Positions 1 to 9,104 of a DNA stretch of 64,000 bases are shown here, piece after piece. Below the pieces are notes generated by a model. The model saw nothing but the letters and a program-made list of their open reading frames with translations, had not been told where the DNA came from and did not search any database. Made by a program: the position numbers and the translations under genes. Origin of the DNA: Arthrobacter sp. GMC3 (lineage in GTDB: Bacteria > Actinomycetota > Actinomycetes > Actinomycetales > Micrococcaceae); contig NZ_PJIO01000008.1 of assembly GCF_002929305.1 (NCBI RefSeq), positions 1 to 64,000 of the forward strand. Reading direction: 5' to 3'. Each line of letters opens with the position of its first letter. The first letter of the stretch is position 1.

Positions 1-1
1 C

Positions 2-79
2 TTCACCCCCAGCTACACCATCGACCCCACCCAACGCGAACGCCGCAACACCTACCACCACGGCCTCCCCCAAACCTAA
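2..79 (+). CDS. 3' end of an unidentified CDS, possibly DUF222/HNH endonuclease
   Basis: An open frame runs in from the left edge and stops at TAA 77-79. The 25 visible residues are hydrophilic and contain the run TIDPTQRERRNTYHHGLP. A tail of this kind is common at the C-terminus of actinobacterial DUF222 (13E12 repeat) HNH endonuclease-like proteins, but no catalytic motif is inside the window, so this is a tentative guess. Bases 80-317 after it hold no convincing gene. Confidence 0.3.
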   Translation, partial: FTPSYTIDPTQRERRNTYHHGLPQT

Positions 80-317
80 CCACCGGTGAACCCACCAAAA
101 CCGGCACCCATCGTCAACCCCGACGAAACCACACGAGCACTCGGCCCCTGCGATGGAGCCGGCAAATCCGTAGACGACAGCAAGAAAACCACGGCCGCCC
201 GCGGCCAACGACCGTAGAAGCCGCCAAGGGGACACCAGTCACCAACCTGGCCGGATCGACAAGCCCAACCAGCGCCGGAGTACTTGGGGCGGAATGAGAT
301 TGGGGCGCAGGTGGGGT

Positions 318-1397
318 TTAGTCGACTACGATCCCCTGGCCGCGGCCGCGTTGGAGAAGGACAGGGGCGATCTCGCCGAAGCCGCGCACATGTTCCATGG
401 GCAGTTCGGTCAGGATGAACCTGTCATCGCCTGCCAGCGAGGCGGCCGTGACGGAGTCAATGAGCACCGTGCCCGGTTCAGCAAGGGACGTCAGCCGCGC
501 AGCAAGATTCACTGTGGGCCCGTAGATGTCACCGAGTCGCGAGAGCACCCGCCCCCAGACCATGGCTACGCGGGCTTCGGGCAGGAAGTCGTCGGCTTCC
601 ATGGCTTCGGCGAGTGCCAGGGAGATTTGGGCTCCAGCCACAGGTGTTTCACAGTTGAACAGGACTTCATCGCCAATAGTTTTGACCAACCGCCCGCCGC
701 CGACGCTGATGATCTCGGCGCAAATGTTTTCAAAACGCTGCACCAACTTGGCCAGAGTTTTCTCATTCATCCGGCGTGACAAGGACGTGTAGCTGACTAG
801 GTCGGCGAAGCCCACGGCGCGCGCAAGCGGCAACGGAGTGTCATCCTCGTCGCCGTCACGGCCCAGGGCACTCGCGGCCAAACCTTCTTCGGCCCGCACC
901 GCAAGACGCTGGATACCTGCGTTGAGCTGGCGCCTATAGGAGTAGACCAGCAGTTCTTCCAGGGGGGCTATGAGGTTGGGTAGTTCAGAAACCACGGCGC
1001 GGCGGGCTTCGGCGTCGCTGACGCCGTGCTCGGCCACCAGGTCCTCGACGAGGGCCTCGATCTGCCATACAGCCATGCGGTCCGTCATTTGTCCGATGGA
1101 GCGCGTGACGGAGATGGCGGTTTCCTCGGTCAGCAGCCCTTCCCTAACCATGGTGACCACAATGCCCAAGGCGTCCTGGTCGCGTTGGGTGAAAGCGACG
1201 TCGTCGTCCCCAAGATTGGGGAAACCCATTGCGCGCCAAATCTTGCGCGCGGAAAGCAGGGAAACGCCTGCACCGGCAGCAACCTCGCGCCGACGCATGG
1301 TGCGCTCTCCACCGAGTAGCTGGGTTTCGAGTGCTTTGGTTTGGCTTCGTGAGGCGGGTAGGAGCGAGGGCTCGGGGGGATTATTGCTCTCTTCCAA
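318..1397 (-). CDS. Class III adenylate cyclase with pH-sensor-like regulatory domain
   Basis: A 359-aa protein predicted to make cAMP from ATP. Residues about 30-180 resemble the alpha-helical autoinhibitory pH-sensor domain of mycobacterial Rv1264-type cyclases. Residues about 190-350 are the class III catalytic domain. The metal-binding aspartates are D199 (in AVGFADLVSYT) and D243 (in KTIGDEVLF). The purine-specifying pair is K239 and D290, which points to ATP, and N297 and R301 are the transition-state residues. The complete set suggests an active enzyme that works as a homodimer. The start is TTG 1395-1397, preceded by a GGAAAGGA ribosome site, and overlaps the end of the PH-domain gene by 17 bases, so the two are probably co-translated with birA upstream. 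The N-terminal assignment rests on overall resemblance only. Confidence 0.9.
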   Translation of the reverse strand: MEESNNPPEPSLLPASRSQTKALETQLLGGERTMRRREVAAGAGVSLLSARKIWRAMGFPNLGDDDVAFTQRDQDALGIVVTMVREGLLTEETAISVTRSIGQMTDRMAVWQIEALVEDLVAEHGVSDAEARRAVVSELPNLIAPLEELLVYSYRRQLNAGIQRLAVRAEEGLAASALGRDGDEDDTPLPLARAVGFADLVSYTSLSRRMNEKTLAKLVQRFENICAEIISVGGGRLVKTIGDEVLFNCETPVAGAQISLALAEAMEADDFLPEARVAMVWGRVLSRLGDIYGPTVNLAARLTSLAEPGTVLIDSVTAASLAGDDRFILTELPMEHVRGFGEIAPVLLQRGRGQGIVVD

Positions 1398-1995
1398 GCT
1401 TGCGTTGTTCCTTTCCTATTGATCCGGTCTCACTGGCATTGACTTCCTCAGCGTAGTACCCCTGACCGGGTGCTGGCTGAAAGGACGCACGGAACAATTT
1501 CATCCATGCCTCGTGCGTGTAATTCTTGAATTCTTGAATATGCGGGACATCATGCACCGTTCGCACTCCCCCGGTCACCATATGGAAGTCCAATTCACCG
1601 GCCCCGACCAACCGTTGGCGGAGCTTTTGGCGCATGTCAACACTCTGCACTCTTGCCAGGACAAAGTCGTCTTGACTCCTGCGGAGGTTTCCCCGCCGAA
1701 TCACCACACGCTGGTTGGTGAGGACATAGCGGGTGTTGACCCAGCGGATGACGCGCCGCACGGGGTAGCCGATTTCGATCAAGAGCACGGCCGTCACGAG
1801 CAAGACGATGGCTGGTTCGCGCAGTTGCGCGGCCCCAGGGGCCCAGCTGGCAAACTGCACCGGCTGTAACTTGGCCAGTGCGGCGGAGCTCACGACGATC
1901 AGCAGCAGCCCCACCGTGATGGGCCACACCAAGATTCTTGGGTGCGGCCGGCACTTGACGCTTACTTGTTCTCCGTCGACCAGCCAGCTACGCAT
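1381..1995 (-). CDS. PH (bPH2/DUF304) domain membrane protein
   Basis: About 204 aa from the chosen ATG (1993-1995), which overlaps the birA stop in ATGCGTAG. An in-frame upstream start at 2034 would overlap birA by 47 bases and is less likely. Two hydrophobic segments (about residues 18-40 and 55-75) are followed by a soluble domain with the bacterial PH signature: TRYVLTNQRVVIRRGNL, then a basic VQSVDMRQKLRQRLVGAGEL stretch. This family is common in actinobacteria as small membrane proteins with a cytoplasmic beta-rich domain and no known enzymatic role. It sits between birA and the cyclase in an overlapping three-gene unit, which may mean no more than shared transcription. Confidence 0.84.
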   Translation of the reverse strand: MRSWLVDGEQVSVKCRPHPRILVWPITVGLLLIVVSSAALAKLQPVQFASWAPGAAQLREPAIVLLVTAVLLIEIGYPVRRVIRWVNTRYVLTNQRVVIRRGNLRRSQDDFVLARVQSVDMRQKLRQRLVGAGELDFHMVTGGVRTVHDVPHIQEFKNYTHEAWMKLFRASFQPAPGQGYYAEEVNASETGSIGKEQRKLGREQ

Positions 1996-2896
1996 AGCCA
2001 ACACCGGCCCCGTCAATACGTCGCAAGTGAACAACGTCGCCTGCGCTCACAAAGTGAACGGCGCCGCCGTCGGTCTTGATCTCCAATCCACCGTCGTTAC
2101 CCAGCCTCACAGCAGTGCCATAAACCATGGCTCCGCCGGGAAGCTCCGCCCTGACGTCTATGCCCAGTGTCGTCATCAGCGCCGAGGCCAGCGAATGTGC
2201 TGACTCACCGCCGGAGAGGGGGCGCAGGGCATCGCCACCCACGGCGACAAAATCCTGGTAGAGCCGGGCAAAACGGTTGAGGTAGGTAGGCAGCAGTACG
2301 TTCCTATCCAGCACTGCGGCTCCAGCAAGTGCCAGCGACGTGGCCCGTTCAACGGGTAGTTGCTCCCGTTCCTGGCTGATGTTTACGCCCACACCGACCA
2401 CGACGGCGTGGCCTTGCGTTCCGCCGTCGTCCGCCGGAACCACAATCTGGGCCAGGATGCCGGCAAGCTTTCGGCCGTCGGCCAGCACGTCGTTGGGCCA
2501 TTTGAGCGTGGCTCGAACTTCGGCTTCGGCAATCACGGCTTGGCACAGGGCAACCCCAGCCAGGATGGAAAGCCAGCCATATCCGGTGGGAAGGAAAGCC
2601 GGAACGCCCGGATGGGCGGAAATGTCTGTGGGGCGCAACAAGACACTGGAAATCATGGCGGTACCGGCGGGCACTTCCCACGATCGGTCCAGCCTGCCCT
2701 TGCCTGCAATCTGAGAGTCGGCGATCAATACGCTCAGATCGGGCCACTGGGTGGGGTTATTGGCTGCGTGGGCGGCCAAGTCCGCGTTTGTGGAGCCTGT
2801 TTGCTCCAGCACTTCTACGCGCCGAAAACCACCCAGGGGGTGCGTGAGCGCGCTATCAAGGGCACTGGCGTCCAGTGCGGGAAGTGTGCGGCTCAT
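1988..2896 (-). CDS. birA: Biotin--[acetyl-CoA-carboxylase] ligase
   Basis: A 302-aa cytoplasmic enzyme that activates biotin to biotinyl-AMP and attaches it to the lysine of carrier domains. The likely target is the AccA-type protein at 20144-21946. The biotin/ATP-binding motif reads GKGRLDRSW (residues 65-73), and the catalytic KWPNDV motif with K132 follows. There is no N-terminal helix-turn-helix, so it is the monofunctional ligase and not a BirA repressor. ATG 2894-2896 is preferred to the GTG at 2947 because MSRTLPALD begins the conserved region closely and AGGA lies about 10 bases upstream. It diverges from the carboxylase beta subunit gene at 3123, a neighbourhood typical of actinobacteria. 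Confidence 0.93.
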   Translation of the reverse strand: MSRTLPALDASALDSALTHPLGGFRRVEVLEQTGSTNADLAAHAANNPTQWPDLSVLIADSQIAGKGRLDRSWEVPAGTAMISSVLLRPTDISAHPGVPAFLPTGYGWLSILAGVALCQAVIAEAEVRATLKWPNDVLADGRKLAGILAQIVVPADDGGTQGHAVVVGVGVNISQEREQLPVERATSLALAGAAVLDRNVLLPTYLNRFARLYQDFVAVGGDALRPLSGGESAHSLASALMTTLGIDVRAELPGGAMVYGTAVRLGNDGGLEIKTDGGAVHFVSAGDVVHLRRIDGAGVGYA

Positions 2897-3001
2897 GCTC
2901 ACAATCCTATCTGGCGCGACGGGATCGTTTGGGCACGGGAGGGGCACCGCGGTGGGCTCAACACCCCGGCGGTAGAGGAACCCAGATTGTGAACCACCGA
3001 C

Positions 3002-3020
3002 TTTGTAGGGTTTCTACACA
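3002..3020. promoter_or_regulatory. Candidate operator upstream of accD, matched upstream of accA
   Basis: TTTGTAGG, four bases, then CTACACA. TGTAG (3004-3008) and CTACA (3014-3018) form an exact inverted repeat. The same arrangement with the same 14-base offset between arms occurs at 20034-20052 upstream of the alpha-subunit gene. Sharing between two separated carboxylase loci suggests a common regulator. No regulator is identified. Confidence 0.42.
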
Positions 3021-3122
3021 GGCACAGGCCATATCCGTTATTAGACTGTCAGTAGTGATTGCCCTTTTGTGCGTTTCCTACTTAAGGGCTGCTAGCCGCC
3101 AACAACCTGAGCCGGAGTACTT

Positions 3123-4706
3123 ATGAGCCACGATCTTTCGACAACTGCAGGCAAAATTGCCGATTTCCGTGACCGTTTGACCCAGGCGGCAGTTCCCTCG
3201 GGTGAGGCCGCCGTCGAAAAGCAGCATGCCAAGGGCAAGAACACCGCCCGCGAGCGCATCGAGATGCTGGTCGACCCGGACTCCTTCGTTGAGTTCGACG
3301 CCCTGGCCGTGCACCGTTCGCACGCCTTCGGCATGGAGAAGAAGAAGCCGCTGGGCGACGGCGTTGTCTCCGGCTACGGCACCGTTGATGGCCGCCTTGT
3401 GGCCCTCTACAGCCAGGACTTCAGCGTCTACGGCGGCTCGCTGAGCCAGGTTAACGGCGAAAAGATCGTCAAGGTCCAAGAATTTGCCATGCGCAATGGC
3501 TGCCCTGTGGTGGGTATCAACGACGGCGGCGGCGCGCGCATCCAGGAGGGTGTGGCTTCGCTGGCCATGTTCGCGGACATCTTCCGCAACAACGTCCACG
3601 CCTCAGGTGTTGTCCCGCAGATCTCCCTCATCATGGGTCCGTGCGCTGGCGGTGCAGCTTACTCCCCCGCCCTGACCGACTATGTGGTCATGGTGGATAA
3701 GACCTCCCACATGTTCATCACCGGCCCGGACGTCATCAAAACCGTCACCGGTGAGGACGTCGACATGGAGACCCTGGGCGGGGCTCGCCAGCACAACACC
3801 ACCACCGGTACCTCCACGTACCTGGCCACAGATGAAGCCGACGCCATCGAGTTCGTGCGCGAACTCCTTGACTTCCTGCCGTCGAACAATCTGGCCGAGG
3901 CGCCCGTCACCGAGCATGAGCAGGAACTGGAGCTCGACGACGCCGACCTCGCCTTGGACGCGCTCATCCCGGACTCAGCTAACCACCCGTACGACATGCG
4001 CAAGGTCATCGAGCAGGTCATCGACGACGGCCACTTCCTGGAGATGCAGGCCCTCTACGCCCCGAACGTGATGATTGGCTACGGTCGGATCGAGGGCCAC
4101 ACGGTAGGCATCGTGGCCAACCAGCCCATGCAGTTCGCAGGCACGCTGGACATTGCCGCCTCGGAGAAGGCCGCCCGCTTTGTGCGCCACTGCGATGCGT
4201 TCAACGTCCCGATCATCACCCTGGTGGACGTGCCCGGCTTCCTGCCCGGCAAGGATCAGGAGTTCCAAGGCATCATCCGCCGCGGCGCCAAGCTGCTCTA
4301 CGCCTACGCCGAGGCCACCGTGCCGAAGCTGACCGTCATCACCCGCAAGGCGTACGGCGGAGCGTACATCGTCATGGGATCCAAGAAGCTCGGCGCCGAC
4401 CTGAACCTGGCCTGGCCCACCGCCCAGATCGGCGTCATGGGCGCCCAGGGTGCCGTCAACATCCTCTACCGCCGCGACCTTGCCGCCGTTGAGGCCGACG
4501 GCGGCGACGTCGAGGCCAAGCGCGCCGAGATCGTGCGCCACTACGAGGACGAACTCCTCAACCCCTACCAGGCAGCCGAACTTGGCTACATTGACGCCGT
4601 GATCGCCCCCTCGGACACGCGCATCCAGCTCATCAAGGGCCTGCGCGCCCTGCGTGACAAGCGTGCCAGCCTGCCCGCCAAGAAGCATGGGAACATCCCG
4701 CTGTGA
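3123..4706 (+). CDS. accD: Acyl-CoA carboxylase carboxyltransferase (beta) subunit
   Basis: A 527-aa subunit that transfers the carboxyl group from carboxybiotin to acetyl- or propionyl-CoA, giving malonyl- or methylmalonyl-CoA for fatty acid synthesis or propionate metabolism. It has the two crotonase-like halves of the AccD/PccB family. The first oxyanion-hole region is [15 protein letters not shown] and the second is [14 protein letters not shown]. Full length for the family, with GGAG just upstream of the ATG. The epsilon-subunit gene overlaps its stop codon (GTGA). Acyl-CoA specificity cannot be read confidently. Synteny with birA and accE suggests an AccD5/PccB-like role. A candidate operator lies about 100 bases upstream. 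Confidence 0.95.
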   Translation: MSHDLSTTAGKIADFRDRLTQAAVPSGEAAVEKQHAKGKNTARERIEMLVDPDSFVEFDALAVHRSHAFGMEKKKPLGDGVVSGYGTVDGRLVALYSQDFSVYGGSLSQVNGEKIVKVQEFAMRNGCPVVGINDGGGARIQEGVASLAMFADIFRNNVHASGVVPQISLIMGPCAGGAAYSPALTDYVVMVDKTSHMFITGPDVIKTVTGEDVDMETLGGARQHNTTTGTSTYLATDEADAIEFVRELLDFLPSNNLAEAPVTEHEQELELDDADLALDALIPDSANHPYDMRKVIEQVIDDGHFLEMQALYAPNVMIGYGRIEGHTVGIVANQPMQFAGTLDIAASEKAARFVRHCDAFNVPIITLVDVPGFLPGKDQEFQGIIRRGAKLLYAYAEATVPKLTVITRKAYGGAYIVMGSKKLGADLNLAWPTAQIGVMGAQGAVNILYRRDLAAVEADGGDVEAKRAEIVRHYEDELLNPYQAAELGYIDAVIAPSDTRIQLIKGLRALRDKRASLPAKKHGNIPL

Positions 4707-4945
4707 CGCGCACCCAGGAATCGAATGCACCCGCGGATCAGCCACAGGCCGAGCCGTTACTTACCGTCACTAAGGGCAATCCCGACGCCGAGGAGCTGGC
4801 TGCCTTGACCGCCGTCGTACTCGCCTTAGGTGGTACACCGGAAGCGGAACCGCAAAAGCCCACCTCACGGCACTGGGCCCGACGGGCTCAGCTAAACTTG
4901 GCCCCCAAGCCGGGTCCAGGTGCTTGGCGGCGTTCGGCTCGTTAG
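4703..4945 (+). CDS. accE: Acyl-CoA carboxylase epsilon subunit
   Basis: An 80-aa protein whose GTG start overlaps the beta-subunit stop by four bases, so the two are probably translationally coupled. It has the usual layout of the actinobacterial epsilon subunit: a disordered charged N-terminus, a helix around [20 protein letters not shown], and a basic C-terminal tail with W-x-R and PGPGAWRRS. In Streptomyces and Mycobacterium this small subunit binds the beta subunit and stabilises or activates the complex. Downstream the locus turns to a convergent FUSC gene instead of continuing into maf. Confidence 0.87.
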   Translation: MTRTQESNAPADQPQAEPLLTVTKGNPDAEELAALTAVVLALGGTPEAEPQKPTSRHWARRAQLNLAPKPGPGAWRRSAR

Positions 4946-4961
4946 TCGAGTGCCTGCTAGC

Positions 4962-7106
4962 TCAGCGACGATTCGTGGTGTCGGCTTTGGCCTGCCCACG
5001 TAGTAGGTGCACCATGGTGTCGAGGGCGTTCGTGATGGCGTCTGCTGCATCTAGAACCGCCTGACGGACAGTACCGGGGCCCTTCCCAACAGCGTCCAAG
5101 GCATCTTTGAGCTGGTTGTAAGCCTCCCGCATCTGGGGCACCCCGCGCGGAGGTGCCCCCTCAGCTACAGCCTTTTCGCAGGATTGAAGGACGGCTGTGC
5201 AATCGGCCACGAACGGCGCAAGCTTGCCCAACAACCCCTCCACAGGCTGGTTTTCGACGTGCATTGATTGCCGGGCGGCGTCAATGATCATCACTGCCTG
5301 GACCAGCACGTGGCTTTGCACCAGCACCCCCTCACCCACATCCAGAGTGGTCCGCCCCGCCACAGGCTCGCCCCGCGTACGCTCAAGTGATGCCTGGGCG
5401 TTCGAGCGGGCAAGGCGGGCGGCACTGCGGGCCGAATCCAGTTCCGCCTTGCCGGTCGCAGGGTTCGCCACCACCCCCAGATAGTGGCGGTAAGCGGCCA
5501 GCAATTCACCAATCCGAGCCGGCAGGTAGCTGCGCTCCCACGCAGGCCACACAACGGTGGCGGCGACTGCAAGAACGCCGGCCACCAGCGTGTCGAGCAT
5601 GCGTGGGACGACTACTTGTGCGGCCGGGGAGCCCGCCAAGTCCAGCAGGGCCACCAGGTAGGCCGCCGTCCAGGTGCCCATGAAAAACGCGTTGGGCGCC
5701 CCTGCCAGGCGCACCCCAAAGACAAACACCACTACCAACGCCACCAGCGCGACTCGTCCGCCGGGGGCTGCCAGGTACACGGCAGCTGTGCCGATGCCCA
5801 GCCCAACAAGTGTTCCCGCGAGTCGGGCGCTGGTGCGGTGCAATGTGGCGGCAAAATCGGGGCGCAGCAGCAACAGCACCATCAGGGAAATCCAGTAGCC
5901 CCTGTCGCTGCCGGGCAGGAGCCGGGCCAGCCCGTCGGTGGCGGTGACAAGCACCGTCAACCGGATGGCGTGCCGGGCAATAGCCGAATCCCAGCGCAGA
6001 TTGGCCCGGATCACCTGCAACGGCGCCTGCACGGCCAAGCGGACCCGACCCACCCGCGCAGTCTCTTCCGCCACCCGGCCCTCCACTGCGCCAGGCGTGG
6101 CCATGCGCCCGCAGGCACGCAATTGGCCGGCCAAGGCCCTGCCGTGCATGGCGGCGAACCGCCCCGTGGGCGAATCCGGGTAATTGGCCATAACCTCCTC
6201 GACGTTGGCCAACGCGGCGTCGACGGGCCGCAAAGGCGCAGGGTCAAACACAGTCCCCTTACGCAGGCACTGTGCCACGGCATCGAGGGCTGTTCCCGCA
6301 GCCCCCAGCAGCCCGTGCACGGCATCGCGTTGCTCCTGCCGGTCCACACGCCCGAAGCGTTCAAGGCAGTAGGCAAGCGCCATGATCTCGAGCCGGATCC
6401 GCTCCGCCTCGTCAAGAAGTCCCCGGTAGGACTGCATGCTGGGACCATGCCCATGCCCAAATCCGGTGATGGTCCCGCGGGCTGCGTCAAGCAGGGTCCC
6501 GGCCCCGGGCGCCGCCATGCGAGGGTGCGCCTGCCGGGTTCGCGCCGCCAAGCCATCGTAGAGGTCCGCCAGCACTGCCCGTTCGGGGGCGTGCCGGTGC
6601 AGCGGCCACCCTGCGATGGCCAGCAAACTTTGCACCAGCCCGGCTGCCACCACCACGGCGGAAATGCCCAAAGCATCTACCGGCGGCATCGGAAACCTGT
6701 TCAGCACAATCGCCACGGCCGTGGCCGCAATGCCGATTTGAGCCACGTTTAAGCCCAATGAAAGCGCCATACCGGTGATGAAGGACAGCACGGCGATCAG
6801 CAGCAAGGACGCCGGAACGGAGTGTGCGCACAGCACAGAGAGCCCACCAGCCAGCCCGGCGGCCAGCGAGGTGGCGCTCATCCGGGCCAGACGCAGCCGG
6901 TAACTGCCCGGCCTGTCCGCAAACGCGGCAAACATGGCACCCACGGCCGCGAATACGGCGATGGCCGGATTGCCGGAAAGGAGCCCAAAGACCAGTGCCA
7001 GCCCAACCCCGAAAGCGTTGCGCGCCGCAACCACGGGGTCCGACTGGGAAAAATCCAAGCGCAGAGACCGTTTGAAAGTCCTTGCGACTGCTTGAGTAGC
7101 GGACAC
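4962..7106 (-). CDS. FUSC-family integral membrane protein
   Basis: About 714 aa from GTG 7104-7106. The frame stays open to 7703, but that extension lies opposite the start of the DUF885 gene and has no membrane-protein character, so the shorter start is used. Two blocks of hydrophobic helices (about residues 20-180 and 390-520) are each followed by a long soluble helical domain. This is the duplicated architecture of the fusaric acid resistance-like/aromatic-acid exporter (FUSC) superfamily. The second block carries SDRGYWISLMVLLLLRPD, typical of that family. Substrate is unknown. No membrane-fusion partner is encoded nearby, as expected in a monoderm. It is convergent with accE and divergent from DUF885. 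Confidence 0.85.
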   Translation of the reverse strand: MSATQAVARTFKRSLRLDFSQSDPVVAARNAFGVGLALVFGLLSGNPAIAVFAAVGAMFAAFADRPGSYRLRLARMSATSLAAGLAGGLSVLCAHSVPASLLLIAVLSFITGMALSLGLNVAQIGIAATAVAIVLNRFPMPPVDALGISAVVVAAGLVQSLLAIAGWPLHRHAPERAVLADLYDGLAARTRQAHPRMAAPGAGTLLDAARGTITGFGHGHGPSMQSYRGLLDEAERIRLEIMALAYCLERFGRVDRQEQRDAVHGLLGAAGTALDAVAQCLRKGTVFDPAPLRPVDAALANVEEVMANYPDSPTGRFAAMHGRALAGQLRACGRMATPGAVEGRVAEETARVGRVRLAVQAPLQVIRANLRWDSAIARHAIRLTVLVTATDGLARLLPGSDRGYWISLMVLLLLRPDFAATLHRTSARLAGTLVGLGIGTAAVYLAAPGGRVALVALVVVFVFGVRLAGAPNAFFMGTWTAAYLVALLDLAGSPAAQVVVPRMLDTLVAGVLAVAATVVWPAWERSYLPARIGELLAAYRHYLGVVANPATGKAELDSARSAARLARSNAQASLERTRGEPVAGRTTLDVGEGVLVQSHVLVQAVMIIDAARQSMHVENQPVEGLLGKLAPFVADCTAVLQSCEKAVAEGAPPRGVPQMREAYNQLKDALDAVGKGPGTVRQAVLDAADAITNALDTMVHLLRGQAKADTTNRR

Positions 7107-7175
7107 GATCCTAAGTATTCCAGCCCGCGGCGTTTGGCAACACAGTGCACGCGGTCCAGGTAATAAGCTCGTGTC

Positions 7176-8903
7176 ATGACACTTGATCCGACCCGTCTCA
7201 AACGTCCCACCAGCGCCATCGACCACGCCGCCAACGCCTACACGGAGAGGCTCCTCGAGCTGGACCCTGGCTTCGCAACCGAGCTGGGTCTGCCTGGCCA
7301 CGAGAGCGAATACCGCGACCATTCCCCGGCAGGCCTGGCCGCATCCGCCGACGCTGCCCGGCACGCACTGGCCGAGCTGGCCGGGCTTGAGCCCGTGGAC
7401 GACGTCGATAAAGTCACCTTGCACGCCATGCGGGAGCGTCTCGGGCTGGCCCTTGAAGACCACGAAAGCGGCTGGCCGCTGGCAGAGCTGAACAACATCG
7501 CCTCCCCGGCCCAGGAGATTCGGGCCATCTTTGACCTCATGCCAACGGCCACGGTGCCCGATTGGGAGCATATTTCCGGGCGTTTGGCGAACGTCCCCGG
7601 TGCCGTTGCCGGGTACATTTCCTCCCTTCGTGAAGGCGCAGTACGTGGCCTGATCGCCGCGCAACGCCAGGTCTCCATCGTCATCGAGCAGTGTGAACGC
7701 CACGCGGCTGCAGACGGTTTCTTTGCCTCTCTGGCCGCCGACGCTGCCCTTGACCCAGCAGCCTCCCCCTCCCCCGACACAGCCGACGCCGGAACGTCTC
7801 TTCCGGCCGAGCTCACCACCAATCTGGCGGCCAACGCTGAATTGGCGCGTGCAGGCTACGGCTCGTTGGTTGACTTCCTGCGCACCGAATTGCTGCCCCT
7901 GGCCCCGGCCAGGGATGCCGTGGGCGCCGAACGCTATGCCCTGGCCTCACGGGAATTCCTGGGCTCCGCCGTCGACCTTGAGGAGACTTACGCCTGGGGT
8001 GTGGCTGAGCTGGATCGGATCATTGCCGAGCAGGAGGCTGTCGCGGAGCAGATCAAGCCCGGCGCCACCGTCGCTGAGGCCAAGACGTTGCTCAACGCCG
8101 ACCCGAAGCGGCAGTTGCACGGCACGGCGGCCCTGACCGAATGGATGCAGAAGCTCTCCAACGCGGCAGTGGCGGACCTTGCCGGAACCCACTTCGATAT
8201 CCCCGAGATCATGCGCACCCTGGAGTGTAAGATCGCCCCGACCCAGGACGGCGGAATTTACTACACAGGCCCGTCGGACGACTTTGCCCGACCAGGGCGC
8301 ATGTGGTGGTCTGTGCCCGAGGGTGAGGAAACGTTCACCACCTGGGCGGAGACCACCACCGTCTACCACGAGGGCGTCCCGGGACACCATTTGCAGGTGG
8401 CCACGGCCACGTACCAAAGCGGGTTGCTGAACAATTGGCGCCGCAACGCGTGCTGGGTGTCCGGGCACGGCGAGGGCTGGGCGCTTTACGCCGAGCGGCT
8501 CATGGACCAACTGGGCTACCTCGCCGATCCGGGCGACAAAATGGGCATGCTCGACGGCCAGCGGATGCGTGCCGCCCGCGTGGTGTTCGACATCGGCGTG
8601 CACCTTGAACTCCAAATTCCCGCCCAGTGGGGAACCGGCACATGGACCCCGGAGGCGGGATACGACTTCCTGGCCAAGAACCTGGACATCTCCACCGGCC
8701 AGCTCGACTTTGAGTTCCACAGGTACCTGGGCTGGCCTGGCCAGGCACCGTCGTACAAAATTGGCCAGCGCCTGTGGGAGGACATTCGCGACGCCCGGGC
8801 CGGCCGTGACGGCGACGCCTTTTCCCTGCGCGACTTCCACACCCAGGCCCTGAACCTAGGCTCGGTGGGCCTGGACACCTTGAAGGTGGCGCTGCTGGGC
8901 TAA
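7176..8903 (+). CDS. DUF885-family putative metallopeptidase
   Basis: A 575-aa protein of the DUF885 family, which is related to zinc metallopeptidases. The metal-binding motif is HEGVPGHH at residues 398-405, and the second conserved block is WVSGHGEGWALYAERLMDQLG. No signal peptide is visible, so it is predicted to be cytoplasmic. Substrate is unknown and peptidase activity is inferred from the motif. There is no clear ribosome site. TAATAA at 7161-7166 lies ten bases before the ATG and may be the -10 of a leaderless transcript. It diverges from the FUSC gene with 69 bases between starts. Confidence 0.88.
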   Translation: MTLDPTRLKRPTSAIDHAANAYTERLLELDPGFATELGLPGHESEYRDHSPAGLAASADAARHALAELAGLEPVDDVDKVTLHAMRERLGLALEDHESGWPLAELNNIASPAQEIRAIFDLMPTATVPDWEHISGRLANVPGAVAGYISSLREGAVRGLIAAQRQVSIVIEQCERHAAADGFFASLAADAALDPAASPSPDTADAGTSLPAELTTNLAANAELARAGYGSLVDFLRTELLPLAPARDAVGAERYALASREFLGSAVDLEETYAWGVAELDRIIAEQEAVAEQIKPGATVAEAKTLLNADPKRQLHGTAALTEWMQKLSNAAVADLAGTHFDIPEIMRTLECKIAPTQDGGIYYTGPSDDFARPGRMWWSVPEGEETFTTWAETTTVYHEGVPGHHLQVATATYQSGLLNNWRRNACWVSGHGEGWALYAERLMDQLGYLADPGDKMGMLDGQRMRAARVVFDIGVHLELQIPAQWGTGTWTPEAGYDFLAKNLDISTGQLDFEFHRYLGWPGQAPSYKIGQRLWEDIRDARAGRDGDAFSLRDFHTQALNLGSVGLDTLKVALLG

Positions 8904-8929
8904 CCCGGTGGTCGAGCCCGTCAGACCAT

Positions 8930-8962
8930 CCGGAGCCGACCCACCTCCGGCGGCGGCTCCGG
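8930..8962. other. Hairpin between convergent DUF885 and SDR genes
   Basis: CCGGAGCCG (8930-8938) pairs exactly with CGGCTCCGG (8954-8962). No T-tract follows directly; five Ts occur at 8988-8992. It could stop transcripts from either side but is not a classic terminator. The rest of 8904-9104 shows no gene. Confidence 0.35.
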
Positions 8963-9104
8963 CATTCCCTCGGCGTCGGGGCCAGCATTTTTCCGGTGAC
9001 TATCCGACACACGGCCGCGGGCGGCCTTAGTGTCTCCTTTACGTCACCTACAAAAAATACCGGCTCCGACGCCTCCGGGGACCGGGTCGGCGGAGTGAGC
9101 GCGT

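Noticed and set aside
5484..6752. 422-codon frame on the plus strand
   Set aside because: It is opposite the FUSC gene, with no recognisable domain and antisense-like composition.
7107..7703. N-terminal extension of the FUSC frame
   Set aside because: It overlaps the DUF885 gene on the other strand and lacks membrane-protein features, so the start was placed at 7106.
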